A DNA stretch of 64,000 nt from the NCBI RefSeq assembly GCF_047149785.1, contig NZ_BAAGBE010000001.1, forward strand, positions 992,001-1,056,000, read 5' to 3'. Shown here in pieces: positions 1 through 8,356 of the stretch. Each line of letters begins with the position of its first letter. Within the stretch, counting starts at the first letter, position 1. Under the pieces are notes generated by a model. That model had not been told where the DNA came from, did not search any database, and worked only from the letters and a program-made list of their open reading frames with translations. Made by a program: the position numbers and the translations under genes. The stretch comes from Nitrobacter sp047149785. Its GTDB lineage: Bacteria; Pseudomonadota; Alphaproteobacteria; Rhizobiales; Xanthobacteraceae.

Positions 1-65
1 CGGCCGTTGCAACGGCTGAAACGGTCCGCCGCCGTCCGAATCCGGGGAGCGGGCTTTGCCCTCGA

Positions 66-512
66 TCAATGCTGGGTGTCATGGATGGGGGGATGGTTGC
101 CCGCCTCATCCATCCGCAGCAGCCCTTCGAAGCGGGCAAACATCGCAAGGCGGTCGGCCGGAATTGACTGCTCGGCTTTCGCGAGCGCCTGCGCGAGTTC
201 GTTTGCGACGTCGGGCGCAATACCCGCATGCCGCAATGCTTCGGCGCTTCTGATACCGTCTCCGGCGCAGAGAATTATGGTCCAGCGTCCGTGCTTGTTC
301 CGCAGCAGCGCGCGGCCGCCCATCTCGCCCTGGGTCCAGCCGGCGATCGCATAGCCCGCCGTGGCGACCACCGGTTCGACGACCAGCTTTGCGTCCGGCT
401 TGTCGAAGGTCGAATGGAGCAGGTCGCGCACGGCGTCCTCGTCCGGTCCGGCGATCGCCGAGCCGGTGAGGCTCCAGAGTACGATGAGCGCGACAAACAG
501 TTTCGTCAGCAC
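66..512 (-). CDS. Small secreted protein, copper-uptake-associated family
   Basis: A 148-residue protein that starts with a hydrophobic export signal (LTKLFVALIVLWSLTGSAIAG), so it is probably periplasmic. It resembles the rhizobial small proteins annotated as copper uptake system-associated; that label is from memory of the family and the biochemical role is not known. I chose the GTG at 512 because a clean AAGGAG lies six bases upstream; an ATG further out (530) would put extra charged residues before the signal. The C-terminus is His-rich (NHPPIHDTQH), compatible with metal binding. It is divergent from the ArsC-like gene at 626. Confidence 0.65.
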   Translation of the reverse strand: MLTKLFVALIVLWSLTGSAIAGPDEDAVRDLLHSTFDKPDAKLVVEPVVATAGYAIAGWTQGEMGGRALLRNKHGRWTIILCAGDGIRSAEALRHAGIAPDVANELAQALAKAEQSIPADRLAMFARFEGLLRMDEAGNHPPIHDTQH

Positions 513-625
513 CGAAATCTCCTTATACATCCGCCTCACTACGTTGCTTCACAGGCGGCTGCGGCCGCGTCGCTGTAAAAATCCACGTCGCAGGTTTCAG
601 GCCGCGATTTTCGGAGAGCCCCGCC

Positions 626-988
626 TTGGCCAATACAATCTACGGCATCAAGAACTGCGATACCATGAAGAAAGCGCGCGCGTGGCTGGACGACCACGGC
701 ATCGCCTATGACTTCCATGACTACAAGGCCGCCGGCATCGATCGCACCCGGCTCAAGGGATGGGCCGCAAAGCTCGGCTGGGAGCCATTGCTCAATCGCG
801 CCGGCACGACGTTTCGCAAATTGCCGGACGCGGACAAAGCGGGATTGACCGAGGCCCGCGCGCTGGCCCTGATGCTTGATCAGCCCTCGATGATCAAGCG
901 TCCGGTGCTTGAGGCCGGCGACAAGCTGCTCGTCGGCTTCAAGCCGGAGGTTTACGAGAAAGAGTTTCGGACGTCGAAGAAACGCTAG
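626..988 (+). CDS. ArsC/Spx-family reductase (YffB-like)
   Basis: A 120-residue thioredoxin-fold protein of the ArsC/Spx family. The N-terminus reads TIYGIKNCDTMKKARAWLDD, with the single active-site cysteine of this family at residue 11 followed by the conserved TxKKA. Members like E. coli YffB are thiol-dependent reductases of uncertain substrate, and arsenate reduction should not be assumed. The predicted start is TTG, preceded by GGAGAG about nine bases upstream; no ATG fits the family's N-terminus. It stands alone between a divergent secreted protein and the ABC transporter operon. Confidence 0.85.
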   Translation: MANTIYGIKNCDTMKKARAWLDDHGIAYDFHDYKAAGIDRTRLKGWAAKLGWEPLLNRAGTTFRKLPDADKAGLTEARALALMLDQPSMIKRPVLEAGDKLLVGFKPEVYEKEFRTSKKR

Positions 989-1204
989 CGCTGCCCCTGC
1001 GGTCACGGCGCTATCTCCGTTGATGGCCATGGATCGCGAGCCTCGTACGCCGAATGTACTTTGCTCCTTGCCTAACCCCATCCATTGACTCATATTCTTG
1101 AAGGCGTCCCGTGTCCGGGTGGTATCCAGCGCACTGAACGGGTCCGGCAGTCTTAAAGACTCAGCCGCGAGGGGAACCGAGCGATAGCTGAGGGGGAATT
1201 CTGA

Positions 1205-1960
1205 GTGGCGAATGAGTTCATTCTTGAGACTCATGGATTGACCAAGGAGTTTGCCGGTTTTATCGCCGTGAGCGACGTCGGTCTGCGCGTTCGCCGTGGC
1301 AGTATTCATGCATTGATCGGCCCCAACGGGGCGGGAAAAACCACCTGCTTCAACCTGCTGACCAAGTTCCTCAAGCCGTCGGCCGGTCGGATTTCCTACA
1401 ACGGGCGGGACATCACCGCGCTTGCTCCGGCCGACGTGGCGCGGCTCGGGCTGGTGCGGTCGTTCCAGATTTCGGCGGTCTTTCCGCATCTCACCGCGCT
1501 TGAAAATGTCAGGGTCGCGTTGCAGCGCCAGCACGGCCATTCCTTCGATTTCTGGCGTTCCAAATCGGTGCTCGATCGCTTCAACGGTCGCGCGCTTGAA
1601 CTGCTGGACCAGGTTGGCTTGAGCGAGTTCGCGAAAACCCTTGCGGTGGAGATGCCGTACGGACGCAAGCGCGCGCTGGAGATCGCGACGACGCTGGCGC
1701 TCGATCCGGAAATGATGCTGCTCGACGAACCGATGGCCGGCATGGGGCACGAGGACATCGACAGGATTGCCGCGCTCATCAAGCGCATTTCGGCGAAATA
1801 CACGATCCTGATGGTCGAGCATAATCTGAGCGTGGTCGCGAACCTCTCCGATATCATTACCGTGCTGACGCGCGGCAAGGTTCTCGCCGAAGGCAATTAT
1901 GCCGACCTGACCAAGGACGAGCGCGTCAGGGAAGCGTATCTGGGAGCCGGTCATGGCTGA
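1205..1960 (+). CDS. ABC transporter ATPase, LivG type
   Basis: ATP-binding subunit (251 residues) of a branched-chain-amino-acid-type (HAAT) importer, cytoplasmic. It has Walker A GPNGAGKT at residues 39-46, Walker B MLLDEP near 171-176 and the H-loop His206. The signature is PYGRKRALE (151-159) instead of LSGGQ, as is usual in LivG proteins. GTG start with GAGGGGG upstream. It overlaps the next ATPase gene by eight bases. In this operon both ATPases come first, followed by binding protein and permeases. The substrate cannot be read from sequence; amino acids, urea, amides and aromatic acids are all used by this family. Confidence 0.93.
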   Translation: MANEFILETHGLTKEFAGFIAVSDVGLRVRRGSIHALIGPNGAGKTTCFNLLTKFLKPSAGRISYNGRDITALAPADVARLGLVRSFQISAVFPHLTALENVRVALQRQHGHSFDFWRSKSVLDRFNGRALELLDQVGLSEFAKTLAVEMPYGRKRALEIATTLALDPEMMLLDEPMAGMGHEDIDRIAALIKRISAKYTILMVEHNLSVVANLSDIITVLTRGKVLAEGNYADLTKDERVREAYLGAGHG

Positions 1961-2708
1961 CGGAACGATGACCGCGCCGGGCGTTGCCGGTTCCGCAAAG
2001 CCGGCCGGCGAGGCCATACTGGCGGTTCAAAATCTTCAGGCGTGGTACGGCGAATCCCACATCCTTCACGGCATCAGCTTCGACGTCGCGGCGGGAGAGG
2101 TCGTCACGCTGCTCGGCCGCAACGGCGCCGGCAAGACCACGACGCTGAAGGCGATCATGGGCATCATCGCCAAGCGCACCGGCTCGATCCGTTTCGACGA
2201 TCACGACATCTCGCGCGCCTCGTCGGACAAGATCGCGCGTCTGGGTGTTGCGTTCTGTCCGGAGGAGCGGGGTATCTTCGCCAGCCTCGATGTGCGCGAG
2301 AACCTGATGCTGCCGCCGCAGGTGCGCAGCGGCGGCCTGTCGCTGGACCAGATCTTCGCGCTGTTTCCCAATCTGAAGGAACGGCTGCGCAGCCAGGGCA
2401 CCAAGCTGTCCGGCGGAGAGCAGCAAATGCTGGCGATCGCGCGCATCCTGCGCACGGGCGCGCGCTTCCTGATGCTTGACGAGCCGACCGAGGGCCTTGC
2501 GCCGGTCATCATCGAGCAGATCGGCCGCACTATTGCGCGGCTGAAGTCCGAAGGATTCACGATCCTTCTGGTGGAGCAGAATTTCCGCTTCGCCGCGACG
2601 CTCGCCGACCGCTTTTACGTCGTCGAACACGGCAGGATCATCGACGGCTTCGCAAGTTCCGAATTGCAGGCCAACATGGACAAACTTCATGTCTATCTCG
2701 GTGTTTAG
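1953..2708 (+). CDS. ABC transporter ATPase, LivF type
   Basis: Second ATPase (251 residues) of the same importer. Walker A GRNGAGKT at 55-62, signature LSGGE at 152-156 and Walker B LMLDEP at 173-178, followed by TEGLAPVI typical of LivF. The N-terminal 20 residues are a non-conserved extension, so MADGTM could be slightly upstream of the true start. It overlaps the LivG-type gene, implying translational coupling. Its TAG stop is formed by the first bases of a dispersed intergenic repeat (see 2707-2807). Confidence 0.93.
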   Translation: MADGTMTAPGVAGSAKPAGEAILAVQNLQAWYGESHILHGISFDVAAGEVVTLLGRNGAGKTTTLKAIMGIIAKRTGSIRFDDHDISRASSDKIARLGVAFCPEERGIFASLDVRENLMLPPQVRSGGLSLDQIFALFPNLKERLRSQGTKLSGGEQQMLAIARILRTGARFLMLDEPTEGLAPVIIEQIGRTIARLKSEGFTILLVEQNFRFAATLADRFYVVEHGRIIDGFASSELQANMDKLHVYLGV

Positions 2709-2807
2709 AGCGGTTTCGAGCGAAGTGGAATCCGGTTCGCGTGAAGAAAACGCGTCAATCAAGAACATGGAGTCTTTCATCGTTTCCATGAAACGGTGAA
2801 AGACTCC
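2707..2807 (+). repeat. Dispersed ~100-bp repeat, family A, copy 1, ending in a strong hairpin
   Basis: Begins with AGAGCGGTTTCGAGCGAAGTGG and continues with CGGTTCGCGT, GAAGAAAACGCGTC, the same order of blocks as at 28363, 36569, 40885 and 48671. The right half differs: it is a stem of about 18 bp (2769-2786 with 2790-2807, loop CAT). It lies between the two ATPase genes and the binding-protein gene, so the hairpin probably affects transcript processing or 3'-end stability within the operon. The repeat's leading TAG is the stop codon of the LivF-type gene. Confidence 0.8.
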
Positions 2808-2848
2808 ATGCGGCGTCCCCGGACGAGACCAAAACGGAGTGGCAGAAA

Positions 2849-4081
2849 ATGAGGACCAGACTAGCAGTTCTGCTCGTCGGCACGGCGCTGACCTTTGGCA
2901 TCACCTCCGCCGTGATGGCCCAGGACAAGGTGACGGACAAGAACGTCAAGATCGGCGTGCTGACCGATCTTTCCGGCCTGTATGCCGACCTCGGCGGAGA
3001 AGGCTCGGTCGTCGCGGCGCAGATGGCGGCCGACGATTCCGGGTTGAAGGCCAAGGGCTGGACCATCGACGTCATCTCCGCGGATCACCAGAACAAGCCT
3101 GATGTCGGCGCCGGAATCGCGCGCCGATGGATCGACGCCGACAAGGTCGACGTTATCGCCGACGTGCCGAACTCCGGAGTCGCGCTTGCGGTCAACAATA
3201 TCGTGAAGGAGAAAAATCGCATCCTGCTCGATTCCGGCGCGGGCTCCTCGGAACTGACCAACACCCAGTGTACGCCGAATACGGTCCATTTCACTTACGA
3301 CACCTACATGCTGGCTCACAGCACCGGCGGCGCGATGGTGAAGGCCGGCGGCGATAGCTGGTTCTTCATCACGGCGGATTATGCCTTCGGTCATGCGCTC
3401 GAGAACGATACGGCCGCGGTCGTCAAGGCCGCCGGCGGCAAGGTGCTGGGGAGCGTCAGGGCGCCGTTGAACACGGCGGACTTCTCGTCCTATCTGCTGC
3501 AGGCCCAGGCATCGAAAGCCAAGGTGATCGGGCTCGCCAACGCCGGCGGTGACACCACCAACTCGATCAAGCAGGCCGCGGAATTCGGCATCGTCAAGGG
3601 CGGCCAGAAGCTTGCCGCACTGCTGATGTTTCTGTCGGACGTCCACTCGCTCGGCCTGAACGTGGCGCAGGGGCTCAGCCTGAGCGAGACGTTCTACTGG
3701 GACGCGAACGACCAGACCCGGGCCTTCTCCAAGCGCTTCAGCGAGCGTCTGAAGACGCATGCGATGCCGACGATGGTTCATGCCGGCGTCTATGCGGGCC
3801 TGCTGCACTATTTCAAGGCACTGGAGGCGCTCGGCGGCAATCCGCATGACGGCGCCAGGGTGGTGGCCAGGATGAAGGAGATGCCGACCGACGATCCGCT
3901 GTTCGGCAAGGGCATGATCCGGATCGACGGCCGCGCGATTCATCCGGCCTTCCTGTTCGAGGTCAAGAAGCCCTCGGAGTCGAAGGGGCCGTGGGACCTC
4001 TACAAGCTGATCGGCACCACGCCCGGAGACGAGGCGTTCCGGCCGTTGTCGGAAAGCAAGTGCCCGCTGGTCAAGCACTGA
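2849..4081 (+). CDS. ABC transporter periplasmic substrate-binding protein
   Basis: A 410-residue Peripla_BP_6-type binding protein. Residues 1-24 form a signal peptide (hydrophobic LAVLLVGTALTFGITSAV, cleavage expected after VMA before QDKV). The mature start VKIGVLTDLSGLYADLGG is the classic beginning of amino-acid or amide receptors of this family. It is flanked on both sides by hairpins (2769-2807 and 4088-4126), an arrangement that usually favours higher amounts of the binding protein than of the membrane subunits. Ligand unknown. Confidence 0.92.
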   Translation: MRTRLAVLLVGTALTFGITSAVMAQDKVTDKNVKIGVLTDLSGLYADLGGEGSVVAAQMAADDSGLKAKGWTIDVISADHQNKPDVGAGIARRWIDADKVDVIADVPNSGVALAVNNIVKEKNRILLDSGAGSSELTNTQCTPNTVHFTYDTYMLAHSTGGAMVKAGGDSWFFITADYAFGHALENDTAAVVKAAGGKVLGSVRAPLNTADFSSYLLQAQASKAKVIGLANAGGDTTNSIKQAAEFGIVKGGQKLAALLMFLSDVHSLGLNVAQGLSLSETFYWDANDQTRAFSKRFSERLKTHAMPTMVHAGVYAGLLHYFKALEALGGNPHDGARVVARMKEMPTDDPLFGKGMIRIDGRAIHPAFLFEVKKPSESKGPWDLYKLIGTTPGDEAFRPLSESKCPLVKH

Positions 4082-4087
4082 CGCTGT

Positions 4088-4126
4088 GGTTGCCCGGCGG
4101 CGCTAAGCCGCCCCGCCGGGGCAACC
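4088..4126 (+). other. Strong intercistronic hairpin after the binding-protein gene
   Basis: GGTTGCC at 4088-4094 pairs with GGCAACC at 4120-4126, with a GC-rich interior (CGGCGG/CCGCC). There is no proper T-run afterwards (TTAT), so it looks like an mRNA-stabilising or attenuating structure between binding protein and permease rather than a full terminator. Confidence 0.7.
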
Positions 4127-4165
4127 TTATCCGCTGGTTACAGATAGGTTGAATCCGGGAGCAAC

Positions 4166-5041
4166 ATGTCGATCAACCTGCAGGCCCTCTTCGCGCAGCT
4201 TCTGATCGGGTTGATCAACGGCTCGTTCTACGCGCTGCTGAGCCTCGGCCTCGCCGTGATCTTCGGCATGCTCAACATCATCAATTTCGCGCACGGCGCG
4301 GTCTACATGATGGGCGCGTTCTGCGCCTATTTCCTGCTCAACGTCTTCGGGATCGGCTACTGGCCGGCGCTGATTATCGCGCCGGTTCTCGTGGGCATCT
4401 TCGGCATGGTCATGGAGCGGACCATGCTGAAATGGCTGGCCGGGCTGGATCACCTGTACGGACTGCTGCTGACCTTCGGTCTGGCGCTGATCATTCAGGG
4501 CGTATTTCAGAACTATTTCGGCTCTTCCGGCCTGCCCTATGCCATTCCCGACGAATTGCAGGGTGGCATCAATCTCGGCTTCATGTTCCTGCCGATCTAC
4601 CGCGGCTGGGTGATCGTATGTTCGCTGGTGGTCTGTCTCGCCACCTGGTACCTGATTGAGCGGACCCGGCTCGGCGCCTACTTGCGCGCGGCGACGGAAA
4701 ACCCCACGCTGGTGCGCGCGTTCGGCATCAATGTGCCGCGCATGATCACGCTGACATACGGGTTGGGGGTAGGCCTCGCCGCGCTGGCCGGCGTGCTGTC
4801 GGCGCCGATCAATCAGGTGCGGCCGTTGATGGGGGCCGACCTCATCATCGTGGTGTTCGCGGTGGTGGTGATCGGCGGCATGGGGTCGATCATGGGATCG
4901 ATCGTCACCGGATTTGCGCTCGGCATCATCGAGGGGCTGACGAAGTATTTTTATCCCGAAGCCTCCAACACCGTGGTCTTCGTGCTCATGGTGCTGGTGC
5001 TGCTGGTGAAGCCGACGGGATTGACCGGGCGGACGGTCTGA
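4166..5041 (+). CDS. ABC transporter permease, LivH type
   Basis: Inner-membrane permease of 291 residues with about eight hydrophobic segments. The N-terminus LLIGLINGSFYALLSLGLAV and FGMLNIINFAHGA are hallmark LivH motifs, and GGMGSIMGSI near the C-terminus belongs to the permease loop that contacts the ATPase. One base separates it from the LivM-type gene. It forms the translocation pore with that protein. Confidence 0.93.
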   Translation: MSINLQALFAQLLIGLINGSFYALLSLGLAVIFGMLNIINFAHGAVYMMGAFCAYFLLNVFGIGYWPALIIAPVLVGIFGMVMERTMLKWLAGLDHLYGLLLTFGLALIIQGVFQNYFGSSGLPYAIPDELQGGINLGFMFLPIYRGWVIVCSLVVCLATWYLIERTRLGAYLRAATENPTLVRAFGINVPRMITLTYGLGVGLAALAGVLSAPINQVRPLMGADLIIVVFAVVVIGGMGSIMGSIVTGFALGIIEGLTKYFYPEASNTVVFVLMVLVLLVKPTGLTGRTV

Positions 5042-5042
5042 C

Positions 5043-6014
5043 ATGGCGGCATCGACCGACCATCCTGTTCGAGCCACAAGCCATCGCGTCATCGGCGACG
5101 AGATGATCGTTTTCATTCTCATGGCCGTAGTGCTGGCCATCGTCCCGATGACCGGGATCTATCCGTATTTCGTAATGCAGGGACTTTGCTTCGCGCTGCT
5201 CGCCTGCGCGTTCAATCTGCTGCTCGGCTACGGCGGCCTGTTGTCGTTCGGCCATGCGATGTTTCTCGGGACCGCCGGCTACGTCTGCGCGCATGCGTTG
5301 AAGGTGTGGGGTGTTCCGCCCGAACTCGGGATCGTCGCGGGCGTTGTCGCGGCGGCGCTTCTGAGTATCGTCACCGGGGTCGTCGCCATCCGCCGACAGG
5401 GCATCTATTTCGCGATGATCACGCTGGCGCTGGCGCAGCTTCTTTATTTCGTCTATCTGCAAATGCCGTTCACTCATGGCGAAGACGGTATCCAGGGGGT
5501 TCCGCAGGGAAAGATGTTCGGGGTCCTCGACCTCTCGCATCCGGACGCGCTCTATTACGTCATATTGGGCGGCTTCCTGTTCGGCTTCCTTGTGATCTAC
5601 CGCGCCGTCAACTCGCCGTTCGGCGAGGTGCTGAAGGCGATCCGGGAGAACGAACAGCGTGCGATTTCCCTGGGCTACAAGACCGACCAGTACAAGCTTC
5701 TGGCCTATATCCTGTCGGGCACGCTGGCCGGGCTCGCCGGATCGCTCAAGGTGCTGGTGGCGCAGAACGCCTCGCTGACCGACGTGCACTGGACGATGTC
5801 GGGCGAAATCGTGCTGATGACGCTGGTGGGCGGCCTCGGCACGGTCTTCGGGCCCGTGGTCGGCGCCTTTGCGATCATCGCCATGCAGCAGTATCTGGCC
5901 GGTTTCGGGCAATGGGTCACGGTGATCCAGGGCGCGATCTTCGTCGTCTGCGTGCTGACTTTCCGCCGTGGCCTTGTCGGTGAAATTGCCCATTATCTCA
6001 AGCGATCGCTGTAA
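5043..6014 (+). CDS. ABC transporter permease, LivM type
   Basis: Second permease, 323 residues. NLLLGYGGLLSFGHAMFLG near the N-terminus and LVGGLGTVFGPVVGA near the C-terminus are LivM signatures. The first 20 residues (MAASTDHPVRATSHRVIGDE) are hydrophilic, so translation could also begin at the internal ATG of MIVFILMAVV (5104). It is the last gene of the transporter operon; no regulator gene is adjacent. Confidence 0.92.
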   Translation: MAASTDHPVRATSHRVIGDEMIVFILMAVVLAIVPMTGIYPYFVMQGLCFALLACAFNLLLGYGGLLSFGHAMFLGTAGYVCAHALKVWGVPPELGIVAGVVAAALLSIVTGVVAIRRQGIYFAMITLALAQLLYFVYLQMPFTHGEDGIQGVPQGKMFGVLDLSHPDALYYVILGGFLFGFLVIYRAVNSPFGEVLKAIRENEQRAISLGYKTDQYKLLAYILSGTLAGLAGSLKVLVAQNASLTDVHWTMSGEIVLMTLVGGLGTVFGPVVGAFAIIAMQQYLAGFGQWVTVIQGAIFVVCVLTFRRGLVGEIAHYLKRSL

Positions 6015-6169
6015 AATCCATCACGGACGGAGCCGTCCGAGGCCGCACAAACCGGTGGATGATGCCGCCGGTTGCGATGCCGATTGCCCACCGTTCCCGG
6101 AAATGGTTTATGACGTCCGTGCGATCCGGACTGGCGGCCCGGTTCTTTGTCTGCAAATTGGATACTGCG

Positions 6170-6814
6170 ATGCTGCGTTGGTTCCGGTCCTTTCTTCCGA
6201 AAGAGGAGCGTTTCTTCGACCTTTTCGCCCGCCACTCGCAGACGGTCGTGCAGGGCGCGCAGGCGCTTCAGGGAATGCTGAAGGGCGGTGAAGAAACCCC
6301 GGTGTTCTGCCAGCGGGTCAGCCAGCTCGAGAACGATGCCGACGGAATCACGCGCGAGGTGCTGACCGCCGTCCGCCGCACCTTCATCACCCCTTTCGAC
6401 CGCGTCGACATCAAGAATCTGATCACCTCGATGGACGACGCCATCGACCAGATGCAGCAGACCGCGAAGGCCGTGGTGCTGTTCGAGGTGCGAACCTTCG
6501 AGCCGCCGATGCGCGAGATCGGCGCGCTGATTGTGGAATGCGCCAATCTGGTCGTCCGCGCGCTGCCGCTGCTCGAGTCGATCAGCAACAACGTCGCGAT
6601 GCTGACGGCGATCACCGAGGAACTCGGCAAGCTGGAAGGCCGCGTCGATGATCTGCACGATATCGGCCTGAAGGAGCTTTTCCTGAAGCACCGCAACGCC
6701 AACGCGATGGACTTCATTGTCGGCGTCGAGATCTACGATCACTTGGAGAAGGTCGCCGACCGCTTCGACGACGTCGCCAACGAGATCAGCAGCATCGTCA
6801 TCGAGCAGGTATAG
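6170..6814 (+). CDS. DUF47/PhoU-like accessory protein of Pit
   Basis: A 214-residue all-helical DUF47 protein (PhoU-related). I chose the ATG at 6170 (MLRWFRSFLPKEERFF) because it fits the family's usual N-terminus and length; the frame stays open upstream but that part lacks family character. Conserved stretches include ITPFDRVDIKNLITSMDDAID and AIYDH-like VEIYDHLEKVADRFDDVAN. Genes of this family nearly always precede a Pit phosphate transporter, as here, where the two are 14 bases apart. The role is thought to be control of the transporter. Confidence 0.9.
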   Translation: MLRWFRSFLPKEERFFDLFARHSQTVVQGAQALQGMLKGGEETPVFCQRVSQLENDADGITREVLTAVRRTFITPFDRVDIKNLITSMDDAIDQMQQTAKAVVLFEVRTFEPPMREIGALIVECANLVVRALPLLESISNNVAMLTAITEELGKLEGRVDDLHDIGLKELFLKHRNANAMDFIVGVEIYDHLEKVADRFDDVANEISSIVIEQV

Positions 6815-6828
6815 GGCAGGGCCGCGCC

Positions 6829-7833
6829 GTGGACGCCATGCTTGGTCTTCCGGTTCTGGTCGGCCTGATCGCCGTCGCCTTGCTGTTCGATTTCCTGAAC
6901 GGGCTGCATGACGCGGCGAATTCGATCGCGACCATCGTCTCGACCCGGGTGCTGCGGCCGCAATATGCGGTGCTGTGGGCGGCGTTCTTCAACTTCATCG
7001 CGTTTCTGGTGTTCGGCCTGCACGTCGCCAATACCATCGGCACCGGAATCATTGAGCCCAGCGTCATCGACCCCCAGGTGATCTTCGCCGCGCTGGTCGG
7101 CGCCATGGTGTGGAATCTGATCACCTGGGGGCTCGGAATCCCGTCGAGCAGTTCGCACGCCTTGATCGGCGGGCTGGTCGGCGGCGGTATCGCGAAGGCG
7201 GGGATTTCGGCGGCGGTCTGGAGCGGCCTGTCGAAGACGTTGCTGGCGATCGTATTGTCGCCGCTGGTCGGCTTCGTGCTCGCCCTGGTGCTGGTCGGAA
7301 TCGTTTCGTGGCTGTCGGTGCGTTCGACGCCGTTTGCGGTCGATCGCGCGTTCCGCATCCTGCAGTTCTTTTCCGCGTCGCTTTATTCGCTGGGCCACGG
7401 CGGCAACGACGCCCAGAAGACCATGGGCATCATCGCGGTGCTGTTGTATTCGCAGGGTCATCTCGGCGACCATTTCGAGGTTCCGTTCTGGGTGGTGCTG
7501 GCATGTCAGGCCGCGATGGCGTTGGGGACGCTGATGGGCGGCTGGCGGATCGTGCGAACGATGGGTCTGCGCATCACCAAGCTGACGCCGATGCAGGGTT
7601 TTTGCGCGGAGACCGGCGGCGCGGCGACGCTGTTCATGGCGACGTTCCTCGGCGTGCCGGTGTCGACCACCCACACCATCACCGGCGCCATCGTCGGCGT
7701 CGGCGCGGCCCGGCGGCTGTCGGCCGTGCGCTGGAACGTTGCGAGTTCCATCGTCTATGCTTGGGTTTTCACCATTCCCGCATCGGCGATGGTCGCCGCG
7801 CTGGCTTACTGGGCGGTGGCGTTCGTCAAGTAA
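6829..7833 (+). CDS. pit: Low-affinity inorganic phosphate transporter, Pit family
   Basis: A 334-residue inner-membrane protein of the PHO4/Pit family, which carries metal-phosphate with protons. The duplicated signature is visible: FLNGLHDAANSIATIVSTRV near the N-terminus and GGNDAQKTMGI in the middle, plus GVPVSTTHTITGAIVGVG near the C-terminus. GTG start, with the ATG two codons later an alternative. Forms an operon with the DUF47 gene. Its last eight bases overlap the 3' end of the convergent sugE-like gene. Confidence 0.92.
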   Translation: MDAMLGLPVLVGLIAVALLFDFLNGLHDAANSIATIVSTRVLRPQYAVLWAAFFNFIAFLVFGLHVANTIGTGIIEPSVIDPQVIFAALVGAMVWNLITWGLGIPSSSSHALIGGLVGGGIAKAGISAAVWSGLSKTLLAIVLSPLVGFVLALVLVGIVSWLSVRSTPFAVDRAFRILQFFSASLYSLGHGGNDAQKTMGIIAVLLYSQGHLGDHFEVPFWVVLACQAAMALGTLMGGWRIVRTMGLRITKLTPMQGFCAETGGAATLFMATFLGVPVSTTHTITGAIVGVGAARRLSAVRWNVASSIVYAWVFTIPASAMVAALAYWAVAFVK

Positions 7834-8140
7834 CGAGCTTCAGCCCGGCGATGCCGGCGACGATGAGCCCGATGCAGGCGAGCCGCGCGACAGTCGCCGG
7901 ATCGCCGAACAGCACGATGCCGAGAATCGCGGTTCCGACCGCGCCGATGCCGGTCCACACCGCATAGGCGGTGCCGATCGGCAGCGTCCTGAGCACCAGC
8001 CCGAGCAGCGCAAGGCTCGCGGCCATGGCCGCCAGCGTCAGCACCGACGGCAGCAGTCGCGTGAACCCGTCGGTGTATTTGAGGCCGACCGCCCAGCCGA
8101 CTTCCATCAAACCGGCGAGGAAAAGAATGAACCAGGCCAT
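7826..8140 (-). CDS. sugE: SMR-family exporter, SugE/Gdx type
   Basis: A 104-residue protein with four membrane segments. The start MAWFILFLAGLMEVGWAVGLKY has the membrane-embedded Glu13 essential for all SMR transporters, and the WAVGLKYTDGFTRL motif marks the SugE/Gdx subgroup, whose characterised members export guanidinium. The start at 8140 is fixed by an excellent AAGGAGGG upstream; the reading frame extends to 8233 but without family similarity. I looked for a guanidine riboswitch upstream and did not find a convincing one. Confidence 0.9.
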   Translation of the reverse strand: MAWFILFLAGLMEVGWAVGLKYTDGFTRLLPSVLTLAAMAASLALLGLVLRTLPIGTAYAVWTGIGAVGTAILGIVLFGDPATVARLACIGLIVAGIAGLKLVT

Positions 8141-8187
8141 GACGAACCCTCCTTGAAAAACGGGCAGGGTCGTCCCCGCGGATGTTG

Positions 8188-8237
8188 GAGCATGATCTGC
8201 GAAAAGCGGGACCCGATTTTCGGACAAGATCACGCTC
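8188..8237. repeat. Palindromic repeat, family B
   Basis: GAGCATGATCTG at the left pairs with CAAGATCACGCTC at the right around GAAAAGCGGGACCCGATTTTC. This matches the widespread rhizobial palindrome whose ends read AGCATGATC. It sits in the 216-bp gap between divergent sugE and prfC. The 5'-flank of prfC holds nothing else recognisable. Confidence 0.7.
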
Positions 8238-8356
8238 GATCAAAACAGGCTGATGGAAGGTCGTCCTTCCGCCTGATATATGAGGCCGCGAACGCTGGTC
8301 CGCAACCGTTGTAAATCCCCTTGATCCGGCGGGTTTTCCCTGCCACACGCTCGCTG

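Noticed and set aside
539..2017. Open frame of 492 codons antisense to the ArsC-like and LivG-type genes
   Set aside because: Arg/Gln-rich product without a fold; both plus-strand genes carry clear family motifs.
8141..8356. Guanidine riboswitch for sugE
   Set aside because: A CTGGTCCG string occurs at 8295 but on the strand pointing away from sugE, and the rest of the ykkC consensus is missing.
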